NCBI GenBank assembly: GCA_019348475.1 | Contig: JAHWJJ010000155.1 | Coordinates: 1 to 9,197, forward strand | Direction: 5' to 3' | DNA length: 9,197 bases | Origin: Gemmatimonadota bacterium | GTDB taxonomy: Bacteria; Gemmatimonadota; Gemmatimonadetes; Longimicrobiales; Longimicrobiaceae | Shown: in pieces, positions 7,721 through 9,197 of the stretch | Position numbering within the stretch: the first letter of the stretch is position 1 | Layout: the number at the start of each line of letters is the position of its first letter | Position numbers and translations under genes: made by a program | The notes under the pieces: generated by a model | What the model was told of the DNA's origin: nothing | The model's database searches: none | What the model saw: only the letters and a program-made list of their open reading frames with translations

Positions 7721-7748
7721 ATGCCCAAAGGATAACCGCTTAGCAGGC

Positions 7749-8528
7749 ATGCCGCAAGTGGATCATCTTAAGGAAATCAAGCGCGCGCTTTCGCCGCACC
7801 GGTTAAACCTCGCGTTCCGCGCGACGGCCGCGGAGCCCGATGCGGCCACGCTGGCACGGTGCCTCTACAATCTCGCGTTGTGTGAGGCCCTCTATCCGCC
7901 CCTTCACCACCTGGAAATCGCGCTTCGCAACAGCCTCGACGAAGTTCTCCGGGCGCACTACCCAACCAGCCCGCCGGGTGGCGTTGGCCCGGACGGGCTG
8001 CCGTATGCCGGGTGCTGGCTCGATGCCGCGCCCGGAGTCCTCGGACCGTGGGAACGGGCGGAAGTCCAGCGGGTGAAGCAAAAGCTCCGCGGTGCGGGCA
8101 AGGCCGTCACTCCGCACCGTCTGATTGCCGGGCTTTCATTGGGGTTCTGGGCGAACCTCTTTACCCGCGCATATGAAATCGGCCCGAACTCGTCTTACGT
8201 CCCGAGGACTGGCAGCAAGACCGCCCTGTGGCCCCGTCACCTGCGCGCGGTGCTCCCCCACCTTCCCAGGCGCTTCGCTACCCGCGATCACGCGTACAGG
8301 ACGTTCAAGACCGTTGCCGATCTGCGCAATCAGGCCTTCCACCATCGGCCCATCTGGCGCCTTCACCTGAACGCACTCCATGTCTCGGCGACCGCGGCCA
8401 TCGGATGGATCAGCCCCGATCTGAAGGAACTCACGATTGCCATGGACCGCTTTCCGCAGGTAGTGAAGCACGGCCTGGAGCCATACGAAAAGCACGTCGC
8501 CCAATTCCTCGCCGAGCGCACGCAGTAG
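7749..8528 (+). CDS. Abi-like (Abi_2/AbiF-type) HEPN protein
   Basis: 259 residues from ATG 7749. The frame is open upstream to 7569, but that 60-residue extension runs through hairpin repeats and is not protein-like. No good Shine-Dalgarno is seen; AAAGGAT at 7727-7733 is too far. The visible pattern is that of Abi-family proteins: an N-terminal HHLEIALRNSLDEVL (53-67), a middle TPHRLIAGLSLGFWANLF (121-138) that matches the family's 'S-x-G-F-W' region, and DLRNQAFHHRPIW (191-203). The last contains Arg193-Asn194 and His198-His199, the R-x4-H motif of HEPN ribonucleases. Members are abortive-infection or toxin proteins; an RNase role is inferred. GC is lower than in the operon genes (about 62% in 8281-8340 by hand count, and similar in parts of the C-terminal half), and a rare TTA codon lies at 7803, suggesting transfer. 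No antitoxin gene is adjacent. Confidence 0.7.
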   Translation: MPQVDHLKEIKRALSPHRLNLAFRATAAEPDAATLARCLYNLALCEALYPPLHHLEIALRNSLDEVLRAHYPTSPPGGVGPDGLPYAGCWLDAAPGVLGPWERAEVQRVKQKLRGAGKAVTPHRLIAGLSLGFWANLFTRAYEIGPNSSYVPRTGSKTALWPRHLRAVLPHLPRRFATRDHAYRTFKTVADLRNQAFHHRPIWRLHLNALHVSATAAIGWISPDLKELTIAMDRFPQVVKHGLEPYEKHVAQFLAERTQ

Positions 8529-8535
8529 TCCGCGC

Positions 8536-9039
8536 TCAGTCCGGCACGGCGGCGTCGCGCAGGCGGCGGTGGCGGGCCTGGCGCTCGGCGGCCTGGCGCG
8601 CCTCGTCCATCCGGTTCAGGCGGGTGAGCAGGGCGATCAGCCGCTCGTAATCCACCGCCAGCACGCGGTGGTTGGGGTTCGGCCCCTCCTCCTCGACGCG
8701 GATGCCGGCGTGCAGCGCATCCGCCGCCTCCCACTCGCGCCCCAGCGCCAGCAGCGCGTCGGAGAGCGCCAGGTGGTAGCGCACCTCGTTGGGCACCGAC
8801 TGCACGGCCAGGCGGTAGCGGTCCACCGCGTCCTGCCACCGGCTCTGGCGCCCCAGCCGCACGCCTTCGTCGTAGGCGCGCCGCCCACGCTCCATCCGCT
8901 GCACCGCCTCTTCCGCGGGCGAGACGGCGGGCGGCGGGGGTGGGGGCGGCGGTGCGGGGGGCGGCGCCACGGGCTGGCGGGGATAGCAGGCGGCAAGCGC
9001 CAGCGGGGCCAGGAGATAGAGGATGCGGCGTACCTGCAT
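8536..9039 (-). CDS. TPR-containing lipoprotein with polyproline linker
   Basis: 167 residues from ATG at 9039, preceded on its strand by AGGA four bases from the start. The signal peptide MQVRRILYLLAPLALAAC ends in lipobox LAAC (15-18), so it is a lipid-anchored envelope protein. A proline run, PPPAPPPPPPPP (26-37), gives a stiff spacer between the anchor and the folded part. Residues about 43-160 are helical and TPR-like: AYDEGVRLGRQSRWQDAVDR (55-74), then AVQSVPNEVRYHLALSDALL and LGREWEAADALHAGIR, then YERLIALLTRLNRMDEARQA. The whole looks like two to three TPR repeats, a scaffold for protein binding in the periplasm or at the outer membrane. It has no catalytic motif. Its 3' end is 7 bases from the convergent Abi-like gene. 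Partner and function unknown. Confidence 0.85.
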   Translation of the reverse strand: MQVRRILYLLAPLALAACYPRQPVAPPPAPPPPPPPPAVSPAEEAVQRMERGRRAYDEGVRLGRQSRWQDAVDRYRLAVQSVPNEVRYHLALSDALLALGREWEAADALHAGIRVEEEGPNPNHRVLAVDYERLIALLTRLNRMDEARQAAERQARHRRLRDAAVPD

Positions 9040-9102
9040 GGAATCCTGCGAAAGCTGCGCGAGGGGTGGACGGCTGAACGCTAGCGCGGGCGTCCTACCC
9101 CG

Positions 9103-9197
9103 TCAATCCGCCGATGTGGCGCTCGCCGCGGCGCCGCGGCCGCGCAGGTGCTCCACGGCGTGCGCGTGCCCCCGCTCCCGTGCCAGGTCCCGCGGAC
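9103..9197 (-). CDS. C-terminal fragment of an ankyrin-repeat protein (5' cut by window edge)
   Basis: Reading from the right edge on the minus strand, 30 codons run to a TGA at 9105-9103. The translation PRDLARERGHAHAVEHLRGR, followed by GA and a short Ala/Ser tail, matches the last ankyrin repeat of many proteins (consensus T-P-x-x-L-A-x-x-x-G-H, then V-x-x-L-L-x-x-x-G-A). Only this end is visible, so size and role cannot be judged. It would lie upstream of the TPR lipoprotein gene on the same strand with 63 bases between. Confidence 0.55.
   Translation of the reverse strand, partial: PRDLARERGHAHAVEHLRGRGAAASATSAD

Larger units (their letters stand above)
7330..7748. other. Gene-free, hairpin-rich stretch ahead of the Abi-like gene
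   Basis: About 420 bases. Open frames exist (for example 7376-7735 and 7339-7689), but their translations look like no protein and are interrupted by palindromes, so I do not call them genes. Five inverted repeats lie in a row: 7354-7377, 7389-7429, 7534-7566, 7614-7639 and 7695-7711. The first two belong to an inverted copy of the two-hairpin element also seen at 2437-2494. The other three lie within 215 bases of the Abi-like start and could belong to a structured leader or small RNA. A ten-base direct repeat, ATGCCCAAAG, occurs at 7382-7391 and 7721-7730. Confidence 0.7.

Noticed and set aside
7339..7735. Two overlapping open frames of 116 and 119 codons
   Set aside because: They run through at least five inverted repeats, share no start signal, and their translations look like no protein.

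Overview
The window is about 9.2 kb of very GC-rich bacterial DNA with tightly packed, mostly co-directional genes and many start/stop overlaps. Composition, lipoprotein-rich gene content and the protein styles (Omp85-like barrel with a YNRVEGLP motif, DUF4390-like secreted protein, 'ABC exporter' permease, CDCC-type propeller lipoprotein) suggest a diderm such as Gemmatimonadota, perhaps Longimicrobium-like. That placement is an inference from gene style; there is no rRNA or marker gene here.

Layout. (1) 3-2353, plus strand: the 3' part of an outer-membrane beta-barrel gene, with a bactofilin-like beta-helix segment ahead of an Omp85-like barrel. Its stop codon overlaps the TTG start of a small secreted DUF4390-like protein. 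(2) 2354-2758: a gene-free stretch with hairpins and short repeats. (3) 2759-7329, plus strand: a five-gene, probably single-transcript operon. It encodes an ABC ATPase, a multi-pass ABC exporter permease, a beta-propeller (BNR-type) lipoprotein with a CDCC motif, a TlpA/ResA-like thioredoxin lipoprotein and a pterin-4a-carbinolamine dehydratase. The first four junctions overlap or nearly overlap and the last gap is 14 bases. (4) 7330-7748: a second gene-free stretch, very rich in inverted repeats. (5) 7749-8528, plus strand: a gene with lower GC and looser codon use that resembles Abi-family (Abi_2/AbiF-like) HEPN proteins and carries an RNxxxHH motif. (6) 8536-9039, minus strand: a TPR lipoprotein with a polyproline linker, converging on the Abi-like gene with 7 bases between them. 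(7) 9103-9197, minus strand: the C-terminal end of what looks like an ankyrin-repeat protein.

How they may work together. The ABC pair, the propeller lipoprotein and the thioredoxin are translationally coupled and together look like an envelope module: an exporter plus an extracytoplasmic cysteine-bearing protein with its own thiol-disulfide partner. The dehydratase at the end is cytoplasmic and may simply be carried in the transcript. The two gene-free stretches flanking this operon carry the same three sequence blocks in opposite orientation, so a dispersed two-hairpin repeat brackets the operon. The most speculative and most interesting item is the HEPN/Abi-like gene with a hairpin-rich leader, which could be an abortive-infection toxin with an RNA partner.
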